A stretch of 64,000 bases of DNA, from positions 6,268,001 to 6,332,000 of the forward strand of contig CP051187.1 of NCBI GenBank assembly GCA_038087035.1, given 5' to 3'. The DNA comes from Gloeotrichia echinulata CP02 (lineage in GTDB: Bacteria > Cyanobacteriota > Cyanobacteriia > Cyanobacteriales > Nostocaceae). A program made the translations under genes and the position numbers. Under the pieces are notes generated by a model, which searched no databases, had not been told where the DNA came from, and saw only the letters and a list, made by a program, of their open reading frames with translations. Shown piece after piece: positions 9,201 through 17,373 of the stretch (position 1 is its first letter; the number at the start of each line of letters is the position of its first letter).

Positions 9201-11935
9201 TGAGTCACACTACTATATATTATATGTTGTAATTCCACCTTCACCCGTTGACCTGTGATGGGTTTTCCTGAAGGTTCAGTGACGATCACTTCAATCGGTA
9301 AAGCTTTAAGAGTATCAGCAATAAAATTACTTTTCAACCCAATCAAGCGATTACTGGGTAAAGCGGTAAATTTCTGGGAATTTGCGACCGATAAATTAGA
9401 AACGTCCGCGACTTGGACATCCACCTGATAGGTCATCGGATATGGTAAATCCTTCGCGACTGTCACAGTTAGACTACTTTTACCCTGATCATCTAACTGA
9501 GTATTGGTTTGTAAGACATCACTGGGGACATTGGGACTTTCTTGAGGCCAGAACCATTGTCTTCCAAAAGAAAATTCCTCCCAACCCTGGGGAATAAAAT
9601 TCGTCTGTTGACGAGTCACAAAATATTTCGCCTCTCCCCCTTGTACAGGAGAACCAAATAGATAATTACTCGCAGCTTTCGCCTCAACTTTATCCTCAAT
9701 CAAGGCAAATTCCCGATCTAATTTCAGTTCCACCTGAAAATTCGGCGGTTTAAATTCCGCGACGCGAAATTCTCCCGAAATTTCTTGACCGTTTTTCCCC
9801 TTCCCCTGGATGCTATAGTATCCCAACCGCTGATTCTTCTGGAGGGGTAACTCCAGAGAAAACGTCCCAAACTCATTGGTAGTTTTCTCGCCTAAATCAG
9901 TCTTTTGAGCATCAGGACTAACCAAAGTTAATTTGTAGACGCCATTTTTATCTTCTTGGATGACGCCATTGTGCAAATAATCAGTAAAACCAGTCAACCA
10001 AACCCTTTCCCCTGGTTGATATAACTGTCGATCCGAGAAAATTATCCCTCGCGATTCTGGCGTCCCATCTTGCCAACCTGCATCTATCCCATAACCATAC
10101 ACACCGCTATACTCCTCAGTGCGAGTAAATGCCCAATCTTGATTTTCGCGGACAATGACCAATAATTCTGGTGACTTAACAAATCTTTGCGTTCCCGAAA
10201 AACATTGTGTTAAATTCTCCCGCTTGAGAGAGAGATTTCCCTTCTCATCAGTTTTAAGAGAAGCACAAGGTAGAGGTTGGGGACGAGATTTCGCTGCTAA
10301 TTTTGATTTATAGATTTCCACCGTCGCTGCTTTGACAGGTGTTCCATCACTCAGATGATGAACCCGAATCAGACCCGAATCAGGAAACCACTGAGAAAAC
10401 ACACCCAAATTCGTCAATTCCACCAAACCATAAGTCAAAGGTTCGCGCCAAAGTTCCTGACCATTTTCGCGATACTTATTCGTCCGCGCCTGGACACCAT
10501 AAGCTAACATACCTGTAGACGCAGATAATTTTTCCTTTACAGGAACAGTAATATCAACAGGCTGATTTTTGGAACCTGTTACCTGAAAGCTTTGCCAATC
10601 AGCAGGTTGAGGTAATAAATCATTACTATTATTGAAATAAACCAAATCAGTCGGCTGAACTACCCGATAAGCAGCCTTATAACTACCCTCTGGAAGATTT
10701 AAAGTATTGATATTTAACTGTAAATCCTTAAGAGTAGGGAAAATATTTAAATTTGCGGGAACCCAGATATCCCCAGCCAAATCGCCAGTTTCATAATTAA
10801 CCGAGACAGACCTACCTAAAACTTGACCAAACTTATCCTTGAGATTTTCCCCCATCGTAATTGTATATGTAGTAGCTGGAGCCAGAGCATAAGGATTGAT
10901 CGTCACAACACTATCACCATCATTAACTTGAACAACACCCACCTTCACCTTTGGTGCGGGAGTAATTTTAATATTGTCCTTTACAGAATCAGCCACCAAC
11001 ACATTATTAAACTCTAACTGCGGAGCGCCATCCAAAAATCTACCATAGGTACCATTTGCATCTGGCTGACCATAAAAATTAATCTTTTGAAACGCCAAAG
11101 GTGAATAAGTCGCCAACTTGCTGACAAATTCCTGATCAGTAGATAAATTTCCCAGAGCAGGAACTATCCCTGGAGAAAAAACCAAACGATAACGACGGGC
11201 TTTTTCCAGATTCCGTTGTGGTGTGAGATGATAAATCCAATCACGTGCTGAAACGTCAAACTTCTCCAAAGGATCGGTATTTTCTGCTGGTTTCTCTTGC
11301 TGCTTCAACTCAACATTGAAGCGGACACCTTCCTGTTTCCCTTCTGGAAGCAACAGTACATGTTCCCGCACCGAAGCCAAATCTAACTCCACATTAGATG
11401 TAAATTCTAACCTCTGTTGTAAATCAATCGGTTGACTCTGGGCCTTTTCCATCGGATTCACACCTGGTAAATTCGTCAATTTAATCGATTCAGTATTAAA
11501 AGTCCAAGCCAAATCCTGAGCCAAACGATGATTTTGCAAATCCGCCAAACCAGATTTGAGAGTAACTCGAAACCGCGTCGCTTGCGGTAAAGCCTTCTCA
11601 GCCTGAAAACCCACCATACGCGGAGTCAAAAAGCGAAATTCTCCAGGTAAAGACGGTTCAAGTTGAAATTTTTGTAATAACTGTTGCTGCTGTAGATTGT
11701 CCAAACTTTCAACCGGAATCAAAGCCTCCTTAAACCGGACACGGATTTGATTTTGAGATTTCGCATCACCAATCGGACTAACTTGTTCAATCCAATCTGG
11801 TAAACTTGGCGGTGCGAGTGGGGAAATCGCTGCTAATTGTTGTTTAGTTGAACTAATATTAAAGAAATGACAGCCTACCACGATAAAAAAAATAGTTATA
11901 GCCAGGAGGAACCATCTTAATTTTCTGATAATCAT
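6239..11935 (-). CDS. alpha-2-macroglobulin family lipoprotein without thioester motif
   Basis: A giant 1898-residue envelope protein. Residues 1-22 form a lipoprotein signal (membrane segment ending VVGC, Cys22 as lipidation site), so it is probably anchored in the periplasm. Next come an N-terminal region with SPIGDAKSQNQIRVRF, many macroglobulin beta domains, a bait-like region, the A2M core (GVYGYGIDAG, GIIFSDRQLYQPGERVWLTG, LPDDLTTWRVMVVATDG) and a helical toroid-like region (about 1410-1640). Bacterial A2Ms of the YfhM type carry a CxEQ thioester at the start of that region; here the equivalent segment near residue 1418 reads DDELPFTEPAASQL, with no Cys. It is divergent from pbpC; A2M and PBP1C are a known bacterial pair thought to protect and repair the wall. 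The protein may block proteases by non-covalent trapping. Confidence 0.93.
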   Translation of the reverse strand: MIIRKLRWFLLAITIFFIVVGCHFFNISSTKQQLAAISPLAPPSLPDWIEQVSPIGDAKSQNQIRVRFKEALIPVESLDNLQQQQLLQKFQLEPSLPGEFRFLTPRMVGFQAEKALPQATRFRVTLKSGLADLQNHRLAQDLAWTFNTESIKLTNLPGVNPMEKAQSQPIDLQQRLEFTSNVELDLASVREHVLLLPEGKQEGVRFNVELKQQEKPAENTDPLEKFDVSARDWIYHLTPQRNLEKARRYRLVFSPGIVPALGNLSTDQEFVSKLATYSPLAFQKINFYGQPDANGTYGRFLDGAPQLEFNNVLVADSVKDNIKITPAPKVKVGVVQVNDGDSVVTINPYALAPATTYTITMGENLKDKFGQVLGRSVSVNYETGDLAGDIWVPANLNIFPTLKDLQLNINTLNLPEGSYKAAYRVVQPTDLVYFNNSNDLLPQPADWQSFQVTGSKNQPVDITVPVKEKLSASTGMLAYGVQARTNKYRENGQELWREPLTYGLVELTNLGVFSQWFPDSGLIRVHHLSDGTPVKAATVEIYKSKLAAKSRPQPLPCASLKTDEKGNLSLKRENLTQCFSGTQRFVKSPELLVIVRENQDWAFTRTEEYSGVYGYGIDAGWQDGTPESRGIIFSDRQLYQPGERVWLTGFTDYLHNGVIQEDKNGVYKLTLVSPDAQKTDLGEKTTNEFGTFSLELPLQKNQRLGYYSIQGKGKNGQEISGEFRVAEFKPPNFQVELKLDREFALIEDKVEAKAASNYLFGSPVQGGEAKYFVTRQQTNFIPQGWEEFSFGRQWFWPQESPNVPSDVLQTNTQLDDQGKSSLTVTVAKDLPYPMTYQVDVQVADVSNLSVANSQKFTALPSNRLIGLKSNFIADTLKALPIEVIVTEPSGKPITGQRVKVELQHIIYSSVTQVVAGSQTPKNQVEYQTVAQVEITSAEKPQVLTLTPKESGAYRLRANFSDTKAELTATDLQIWATGDNPVYWGAKERDFLEVKLNKKEYKPGETATALIQSPYPDAELYFAIAKDHPLYQQIIKVKGGAPQIQFQVTPEMLPNAAVQAVLVRQGVPLNQLEVGSLENLVKIGFAPFHVNLQDKYLKPQVTPTQASVTPGGEETIQLQLKDNQGNPTKGQFTVMVVNEAVLQLSGYRPPDLVKTVYAEQTISTRFSDNRPDVIIQPQDITKPKGWGYGGGLSSGVANTRTRTNFQALAYYNGAVMTDANGKAQVSFKLPDDLTTWRVMVVATDGNLRFGNGETTLISTKPLVTNPIFPQFARIGDRLDAGLSVTNNTGSSGTLKINGEVSGTLKFVELNPNLSTKAETSTQAYRFPMLADTVGDAKIRFTTQLNNTGDRFEVPLEIKPLEITEQVVETGVTENQVKIPLNVEKNIFPKMGGLDIQLATTLIPEIKQSAKQVFGDDELPFTEPAASQLIIAANLQILGLGTEDWGLGKITNQAIETLEKLQLTDGGFAAFPGQQKSDPWISSYAAESLAKANQAFPGLVDSLMLSRLKNYLQKVLANPGEYDFCKQKLCKNQLQLNALIGLAKLGDKRNSFLTDIYQQRNAFDIVTQIKLARYLSQFTEWEKEAQEILTQVQKNIYETGRTAVISLPQSWGWMSSNTATQAQALRLFIAQKAQPEIIDKLFRSLLALRRDGTWQTSYNNAQALTALVEYSQLQPTPPNLIATVELAGQKLAENKFADSRHPSLQINVPMEKLPRGRHNLTIKKSGKGKLHYLAAYNYRLQGNQPGKFNGLRITRELEKVGEAKILQKFGLGVGNNPLTLQTGEVYNVKLELIVDHPVEHVVISDPLAAGLEAVDASFETTTAALQAQADSWELGYKTIYRDRTVAYADHLEAGVYSLNYLVRSVTPGTFFWPGSQAHLQYAPEEFGRAADSTVILLGGR

Positions 11936-11967
11936 ATTTTTAACTTAGTTAAGATAAAGATAAAGTT

Positions 11968-12180
11968 GTCTCACGCAAAGGCGCAAAGGCGCAAAGAGGA
12001 AGAGATACTTGTATAGATATATAGATAACAAATTCTCTTGTGATTGTTGCCAACAATCACTACAATTCTTAATTCTTAATATTTATTTAAAATTCCCCAA
12101 AAACAATTTGTCAGCAGAAATCTCTCCCCCTCCTCCTTTGCGCCTTTGCGCCTTTGCGCCTTTGCGCCTTTGCGTGAGAC
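11968..12180. repeat. inverted arrays of GGCGCAAA-type units between divergent genes
   Basis: The left array begins GTCTCACGCAAAGGCGCAAA (11968) and the right array ends TTTGCGCCTTTGCGTGAGAC (12180), so the two are reverse complements at their outer ends and repeat an 8-9 base unit. They lie between the A2M and pbpC start codons and could pair over about 210 bases. Related runs occur at 14664-14694, 15525-15552 and 36362-36377. Confidence 0.75.
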
Positions 12181-12208
12181 ACTTCTCCCATAAATTCACA
12201 ACGTTAAA

Positions 12209-14518
12209 ATGAAAATAACTTCACCAAAACTAATCCAAATTACGCAAAAACCAACTATTAAAATTATCCTAGCTTTATTACTTATATGCTTCCTAGTCCG
12301 CTTACTACCTTATTTTGCACCAATACGCGCTACAGATATAGTCCAAAATCAACTCGCAATGGAATTTAGCGATCGCAATGGACTACCTCTAGGAACTATA
12401 CTCACCCGCGATCAAGAACATACAGCCGTAGTCCCATTAAATCAGGTTTCACCCCAATTTATCCAGGCGATTTTAGCAGCGGAAGATAGCAGCTTTTACC
12501 ATCACGGCGCTTTGGATATGAAAGCGATTGTCCGCGCTATCAAAGCAGCCTTTGGCGCCAAAAAGATTGTCTCCGGTGCTTCTACAATTACCATGCAATT
12601 GGCGCGGATGTTAAATCCTGTTCCTCGTAATATCTGGGGGAAAGTCCAAGAAGTTTGGTTATCATGGCGATTAACAGCAGGGATGAATAAAGATGAAATT
12701 CTCTGTGCTTATATTAATCGCTTACCAATGGGAGGGAATATATATGGTGTAGAAGCAGCATCCCGGACTTATTTTGATCTCAGCGCGAGTGATTTGAATG
12801 TCGCTCAAGCTAGTCTGCTTGCGGCTATTCCTAATAATCCCACATATTTTAATCCTTACGAACATTGGGAACGTCTCCAACAACGCCAAAAATACGTCCT
12901 CAATCGGATGATACAGGATGGTTATATCACCCAATCCATAGCCGAACGTGCAAAAAACGAAAAAGTTGTCTTTGGGTCTGGTCAACGGGGAATTTTTACC
13001 GCACCCCATTTTTTGTTTTGGTTAGCGACCCAGGAGCAGAGGGGGGGAATTTCACCCATCCGCACTACAATAGATAGACCTCTGCAAGAATTTGTCCAAG
13101 CACAGGTAAAGCAGATAATTTCTCATCTCGCTGTTAATAATGTCCACGACGCAGCAGCTTTGGTAATTGACAACCACACCGGCGAGGTTTTGGCTTATGT
13201 CGGTTCACCCGATTATTTTAACGACGCCAAACTCGGACGCAATGATGGAGTCCAGGCGCTCCGTCAACCAGGTTCTACCCTCAAGCCGTTTGTCTATGAA
13301 TTAGCTTTAGAAAATCGTGTAATTCGCCCAAATACGATTTTAGCAGATGTCCCCGCCCACTACGCCATTCCCGGCGCAAAACTTTACAGTCCGACAGATT
13401 ACACAGAAAAATTTCTCGGTCCTGTGCGGGTGCGCGTCGCTTTAGCAAATTCTTTAAATGTACCTGCGGTGAGAGTTCTGGAAAAAGTTGGTGTGGAGAA
13501 TTTTCTCGAACGTCTACAACAATTAGGCTTTGAACACCTCAACCACACGGCAGAATATTATGGTTTAGGCTTAACTCTCGGTAGTGGTGAAGTCAGCCTC
13601 TGGGAACTCGCCCATGCTTATTTAACTATAGCACGACTTGGACAATCTACACCACTAATTACCAATCGCGAATCCCGAATCCCGAATCCCGAATCCCGAA
13701 TCCCCAACCCGACAAATTGGGAATTAATCACCGATATTTTGAGCGATCGCCATGCCCGTGCTACAGCTTTTGGTGTAGAATCTGTGTTAAATTTGCCTTT
13801 CCCCGCTGCGGTCAAAACAGGCACGTCTTCAAACTTCCGCGATACCTGGACAGTAGGCTTTACAACTGATTACACCGTCGCTACCTGGGTAGGTAATTTC
13901 AACGGCAAACCGATGCGTCAAGTATCAGGAGTTACAGGCGCAGCCCCCTTGTGGAATCGGATTATGTTACATCTGCACGAACATCAAGAACCGGGTAGTT
14001 TTCCACCGCCAAAAGGAATGATCCAACTTCCTATTTGTGCAGTTACTGGTTTAAAGCCTACACCCGATTGTGCAACTGTTGTACAGGAATATTTCTATCT
14101 TGAAGATAAAATTGCTTACCTACAACAGGATAGTTTTAGTTTACCATCAGAATATAACGAATGGTTAGCAAAACAGCAATCTCATCTAGGTGCTAACAAA
14201 CTGAGGATTTTATCTCCCCATAACGGCGATTTATTTTTGCTGTATCCTGGTGAACAGACGCAGCAAAAACTAGAGTTTAAGCTCAACAAGACATCAATAG
14301 CTGTAGAGTGGTGGCTAAATGGTGAAAAACTAGCTACAGACTCAGTTAATTCCTTATTTTGGCAGATGCGCCCTGGTAACTGGATTTTAGAAGCTAAAAA
14401 TGGTGCCATCAGCGACAAGGTAAGTTTTCAAGTCCAGTTAGCCAAGATTAAACCCACACGTCGCGGTTTTACGGTGGGGACGAGTCCCCCAATTTCCAAG
14501 TTAATGAGTAATGAGTAA
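12209..14518 (+). CDS. pbpC: penicillin-binding protein 1C
   Basis: A 769-residue bifunctional peptidoglycan synthase. A membrane helix at about 17-33 anchors it with the catalytic domains outside. The GT51 glycosyltransferase (about 55-225) has AAEDSSFYHHGALD with catalytic Glu92. The transpeptidase has Ser356 in GSTLKPF, the SLN motif in ANSLNVPAVR and KTG at Lys536. A BiPBP_C-like beta domain ends the protein, which together with the A2M partner marks PBP1C rather than PBP1A. Two oddities are seen. Five GAATCCC heptamers (13670-13704) are expanded within the transpeptidase coding region and encode a Pro/Arg/Ser-rich insert at about 487-500. The last residues and stop lie inside a TAATGAG array. 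Confidence 0.94.
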   Translation: MKITSPKLIQITQKPTIKIILALLLICFLVRLLPYFAPIRATDIVQNQLAMEFSDRNGLPLGTILTRDQEHTAVVPLNQVSPQFIQAILAAEDSSFYHHGALDMKAIVRAIKAAFGAKKIVSGASTITMQLARMLNPVPRNIWGKVQEVWLSWRLTAGMNKDEILCAYINRLPMGGNIYGVEAASRTYFDLSASDLNVAQASLLAAIPNNPTYFNPYEHWERLQQRQKYVLNRMIQDGYITQSIAERAKNEKVVFGSGQRGIFTAPHFLFWLATQEQRGGISPIRTTIDRPLQEFVQAQVKQIISHLAVNNVHDAAALVIDNHTGEVLAYVGSPDYFNDAKLGRNDGVQALRQPGSTLKPFVYELALENRVIRPNTILADVPAHYAIPGAKLYSPTDYTEKFLGPVRVRVALANSLNVPAVRVLEKVGVENFLERLQQLGFEHLNHTAEYYGLGLTLGSGEVSLWELAHAYLTIARLGQSTPLITNRESRIPNPESRIPNPTNWELITDILSDRHARATAFGVESVLNLPFPAAVKTGTSSNFRDTWTVGFTTDYTVATWVGNFNGKPMRQVSGVTGAAPLWNRIMLHLHEHQEPGSFPPPKGMIQLPICAVTGLKPTPDCATVVQEYFYLEDKIAYLQQDSFSLPSEYNEWLAKQQSHLGANKLRILSPHNGDLFLLYPGEQTQQKLEFKLNKTSIAVEWWLNGEKLATDSVNSLFWQMRPGNWILEAKNGAISDKVSFQVQLAKIKPTRRGFTVGTSPPISKLMSNE
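13670..13704 (+). repeat. in-gene heptamer array GAATCCC x5
   Basis: Five perfect copies of GAATCCC inside pbpC; the reading frame stays open through them. The units resemble intergenic STRR arrays and probably arose by insertion and slippage in a tolerant surface loop. Confidence 0.9.
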
Positions 14519-14550
14519 TGAGTAATGAGTAATGAGTAATGAGTAATGAG
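14503..14550. repeat. STRR heptamer array TAATGAG
   Basis: About seven copies of the seven-base unit, starting within the last codons of pbpC and containing its stop codon. The array leads directly into the inverted-repeat element at 14551. Confidence 0.9.
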
Positions 14551-14776
14551 TGGATTATTTTTTATTTTTATTTCAACTCGTTGATTGAAGTTATTAATAT
14601 ATTACTCCCTTCCCGCTCGAAGATTACCGTTCGCGGAGCGTCCCGTAGGGAAATAATTTTTAGCTCACGCAAAGGCGCAAAGGCGCAAAGGCGCGTTCGC
14701 GTAGCGTCCCGCAGGGAACGCAGAGAAGAAGGAAAATTATAGGTAATCTTAGACCAGGAAGGTAGTAATAATTCTT
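14551..14776. mobile_element. MITE-like inverted-repeat element E, copy 1
   Basis: The element begins TGGATTATTTTTTATTTTTA and contains AAGTTATTAATATATTACTC, CGAAGATTACCG, GC-rich short repeats, then GGAAAATTATAGGTAATCTT and AGGAAGGTAGTAATA. The left arm is a near-complete inverse of the right arm found in copy 2 (36302-36549), while its own right arm is shortened. It is flanked by TAATGAG heptamers on the left and their complement on the right. No open frame is present. Confidence 0.75.
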
Positions 14777-14863
14777 TCATTACTCATTACTCATCACTCA
14801 TCACTCATTACTCATCACTCATCACTCATCACTCATTACTCATTACTCATTACTCATTACTCA
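14777..14863. repeat. STRR heptamer array CATTACT/CATCACT
   Basis: About twelve seven-base units, in the complementary orientation to the array at 14503. The stop codon and the last codons of the minus-strand gene at 14857 fall in this array. Confidence 0.9.
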
Positions 14864-15363
14864 TTTTTCCTACTCCCTAGTCTTTTTTGTGGTGGTAACA
14901 ATTCTTTACTCGCCAGATATTCATGAAGTTCATGAGGTTTTAGTTGAGAAAGTTCTTTTGCTAACTCGTGGGTCTTGATGTTTTTGGGTAATACAGGCGT
15001 CAAAGCTTCTCGCATTAATCCTAATGTTTGAGGTTCGCCAATCATCAGCAGTTGCTGAATGTGATGAACCTGTATTAAATTTACAATGTGAGTAGCTATT
15101 GTCTGGGCAAAGCGACGCTCAAATTCTATAAGATGATTTTCCCGATGATCATCATAGGCGTGGGCTTGGGCACCAGCACCGCGATTGCGTCCAGTTTTTG
15201 TACTAGCCCAAAGTTCTTCACCTTCAAAGTCCTTAACAGGATTTAACAAAGCTTCATGCTCAATTAAATTAGGTCCAGATTGGAATTCTGGTAATTCTGA
15301 CGGCTCTAAGGTAAAAAAGCGTGCTTTTTTACCATCAATCACAGCAACAAGGAAGATACTCAT
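14857..15363 (-). CDS. host attachment family protein
   Basis: A 168-residue protein of the 'host attachment protein' family (PF10116), related to bacterial/archaeal release-factor-like folds; named from a plant-associated bacterium, with unclear molecular function. It shows the N-terminal VAVIDGKKARFFTLEP strand, the central TGRNRGAGAQAHAYDDHRENH block and the IGEPQTLGLMREAL turn expected for the family. The C-terminal KNE and stop lie in an STRR array, so the end has probably been changed by the repeat. It stands alone on the minus strand. About 475 bases upstream contain only repeats. Confidence 0.85.
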   Translation of the reverse strand: MSIFLVAVIDGKKARFFTLEPSELPEFQSGPNLIEHEALLNPVKDFEGEELWASTKTGRNRGAGAQAHAYDDHRENHLIEFERRFAQTIATHIVNLIQVHHIQQLLMIGEPQTLGLMREALTPVLPKNIKTHELAKELSQLKPHELHEYLASKELLPPQKRLGSRKNE

Positions 15364-15427
15364 ATTCGCACCCTAGCAATGCTAGATACTTTAACCCTAG
15401 CAATCAAAAATCATCTGTACATCTATC

Positions 15428-15473
15428 TAGGGAATAGGGAATAGGGAATAGGGAATAGGGAATAGGGAATAGG
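15428..15473. repeat. STRR heptamer array GGAATAG
   Basis: Six copies of GGAATAG. The surrounding 15364-15839 interval has no gene; it also holds a CTTTGCGC-type run near 15525-15552 and the palindrome at 15663. Confidence 0.9.
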
Positions 15474-15662
15474 TTACAGCAGTTTTCATGTATTTAGACC
15501 ACAATTCTGTTCCTTCCTTTCTTTCTTTGCGCCTTTGCGCCTTTGCGTGAGATAAAAAAGATGTGGTTCATTTACCTGAAAATCGCTGTAAACTCGCGTA
15601 GCGTCTGGTAGAGAACGTTTTATAAGCGATCAATCGAACATGATATGAGTCGCGAATAGTGG

Positions 15663-15690
15663 GTAGGGGCGCAAGGCCTTGCGCCCCTAC
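15663..15690. repeat. palindromic repeat A, perfect copy
   Basis: A perfect 28-bp palindrome, arms GTAGGGGCGCAAGG and CCTTGCGCCCCTAC. Seven other perfect or decayed copies lie in intergenic spaces of this window. Confidence 0.9.
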
Positions 15691-15839
15691 AAATCATCGA
15701 ATAACGCCAAAAACGGTGATTTTTCTCTGCCATGAGGGGTTAAAACCACAATTCGCAACTCAGTATCCTTGTAGGGATATGACAGTTGCGTCAGTCTTAT
15801 TATAACAGTTATATTTCCTCCATGTTTGCTGTTTGTTGA

Positions 15840-16970
15840 TTATAAATTGCCACGGCTAGCTTGTTCACGTTCAATGGATTCAAACAGGGCTTTGAAGTTA
15901 CCATTACCAAATCCTGCTGCACCTTTACGTTGAATTATTTCCAGAAAAAACGTGGGTCTAGTAACTAAGGGTTTAGTGAATATTTGCAGAAGATATCCTT
16001 GGTCGTCACGATCAATTAAGATTTTCAGTTCTCGCAAAAAATTTAAATCTTCATCTATTTGACCAATCCGTTGTTGGACATTATCATAATAACTGTCGGG
16101 TGTGTCTATAAACTCAATGCCGTTGCTTTGCAATTGTCGCACTGTCTTAATGATGTCGTTGGTTCTGAGGGCGATATGTTGTACACCAGGACCACCATAA
16201 AAGTCTAGATATTCTTGGATTTGCGATTTACGGTATCCTTGAGCAGGCTCATTAATTGCGAACTTGATACAACCTGTGTTGTTCTGCAGTACCTTTGAGG
16301 TCAAAGATGAATATTTAGTTGATATCTCATCACTGGTGAATTGTTGGTTCTGCTGGAAATCGAAAATTTGGTTATAAAAATTAGCCCAAAAATTAATTTT
16401 CCCTAACTCAACATTAATAACTACGTGGTCAATATCGTTCAAACCGGAGGGAGTGACCAGTGATAGATTTTGGATAGAATTATATTGTGGTGCAAATCCC
16501 GTATAGTTATGGCGTTCGATAAACGAATGAGTTAAGTCTCCACTATAGCTGGCAATAGTTGCTTTAACCATGTGTCCTTTTTCGTCCTGTAATATAGTTG
16601 GTTTCAGCAATGGTTTTGCTCCCCGTACAATAGCTTGGTCAAAGCAAATATGAGCATTATCTACTAGTAGAGCAATATCATGAACCCCGTCGCCATGTAA
16701 CTTCACATGTTCAGCAATTGGACTGTCTGCTATTAATGCAGAGGTGAAAACAAAGCGAATATTTGACTGCTCTAGTACGAAGGAACTGCGATCGCGCACT
16801 CCAGTTTCTAAACCAGCATAAGCTATAGGCTTAAAACCAAACGCCTTGCAAAAAAAGTGAGCGGCTTGTTGAGCATTACCAACATAAAACTCTACATAGT
16901 CAATTTTTTGCACTTGTATTGAATTGTTTGCGGACAAGTGTAACAATTGATGTTGTGTGAGTTGCATCAT
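15840..16970 (-). CDS. hppD: 4-hydroxyphenylpyruvate dioxygenase-like protein
   Basis: A 376-residue double VOC-fold dioxygenase. HPPD turns 4-hydroxyphenylpyruvate into homogentisate with Fe(II), for tyrosine breakdown and, in cyanobacteria, tocopherol synthesis. Likely iron ligands are the His in GDGVHDIALLV, the His in GPGVQHIALRTND and the Glu in FFLEIIQR. The C-terminal GFGNGNFKALFESIEREQ helix, which gates the active site, is intact. A frame start at 17045 exists, but ATG at 16970 (or 16967) is chosen because AGGAGG lies directly upstream. Hydroxymandelate synthase shares this fold and cannot be fully excluded by eye. Confidence 0.85.
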   Translation of the reverse strand: MMQLTQHQLLHLSANNSIQVQKIDYVEFYVGNAQQAAHFFCKAFGFKPIAYAGLETGVRDRSSFVLEQSNIRFVFTSALIADSPIAEHVKLHGDGVHDIALLVDNAHICFDQAIVRGAKPLLKPTILQDEKGHMVKATIASYSGDLTHSFIERHNYTGFAPQYNSIQNLSLVTPSGLNDIDHVVINVELGKINFWANFYNQIFDFQQNQQFTSDEISTKYSSLTSKVLQNNTGCIKFAINEPAQGYRKSQIQEYLDFYGGPGVQHIALRTNDIIKTVRQLQSNGIEFIDTPDSYYDNVQQRIGQIDEDLNFLRELKILIDRDDQGYLLQIFTKPLVTRPTFFLEIIQRKGAAGFGNGNFKALFESIEREQASRGNL

Positions 16971-17219
16971 ATCCTCCTCAATTTGAATAGATATAGCAGT
17001 CAGCTTTGATGTTTGAACGTATTTGCCCAGGTAGGTAATAGACAAGAAGGCGCTTCAAGTTGTATTGCTTCCTACATCGCAATGACAGAACACATAATTC
17101 AAAATTCCAGGTTTCAACATGGACGAGGTTTAATCTAACAGTTTACCGAATATCGACCATTACCGGAAAATTTTGTGCTTCAATTGGTTTGGTGTATTTT
17201 ATGCAAGTGACAAAGGCTA

Positions 17220-17326
17220 TATAGCGTTTCTCGCCCTAGTGAGGTGCATCGGTAAGGGCACGGCAGTGCCGTGCCCCTACATCGCGTGATACAATTTTGT
17301 ACCTCATCTGAATAGGAAGTGCTATA
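17220..17326. mobile_element. MITE-like element B, copy 1
   Basis: A 107-bp element with TATAGC/GCTATA ends and a palindromic core at 17252-17280 (GGGCACGGCAGTGCCGTGCCC). Read on the minus strand it aligns along its whole length with 26035-26142. No gene is present between 16971 and 17373. Confidence 0.75.
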
Positions 17327-17373
17327 ATTAATCAATTCGCTACCATAGTTAAACACTACTCATCTTCTGATCT

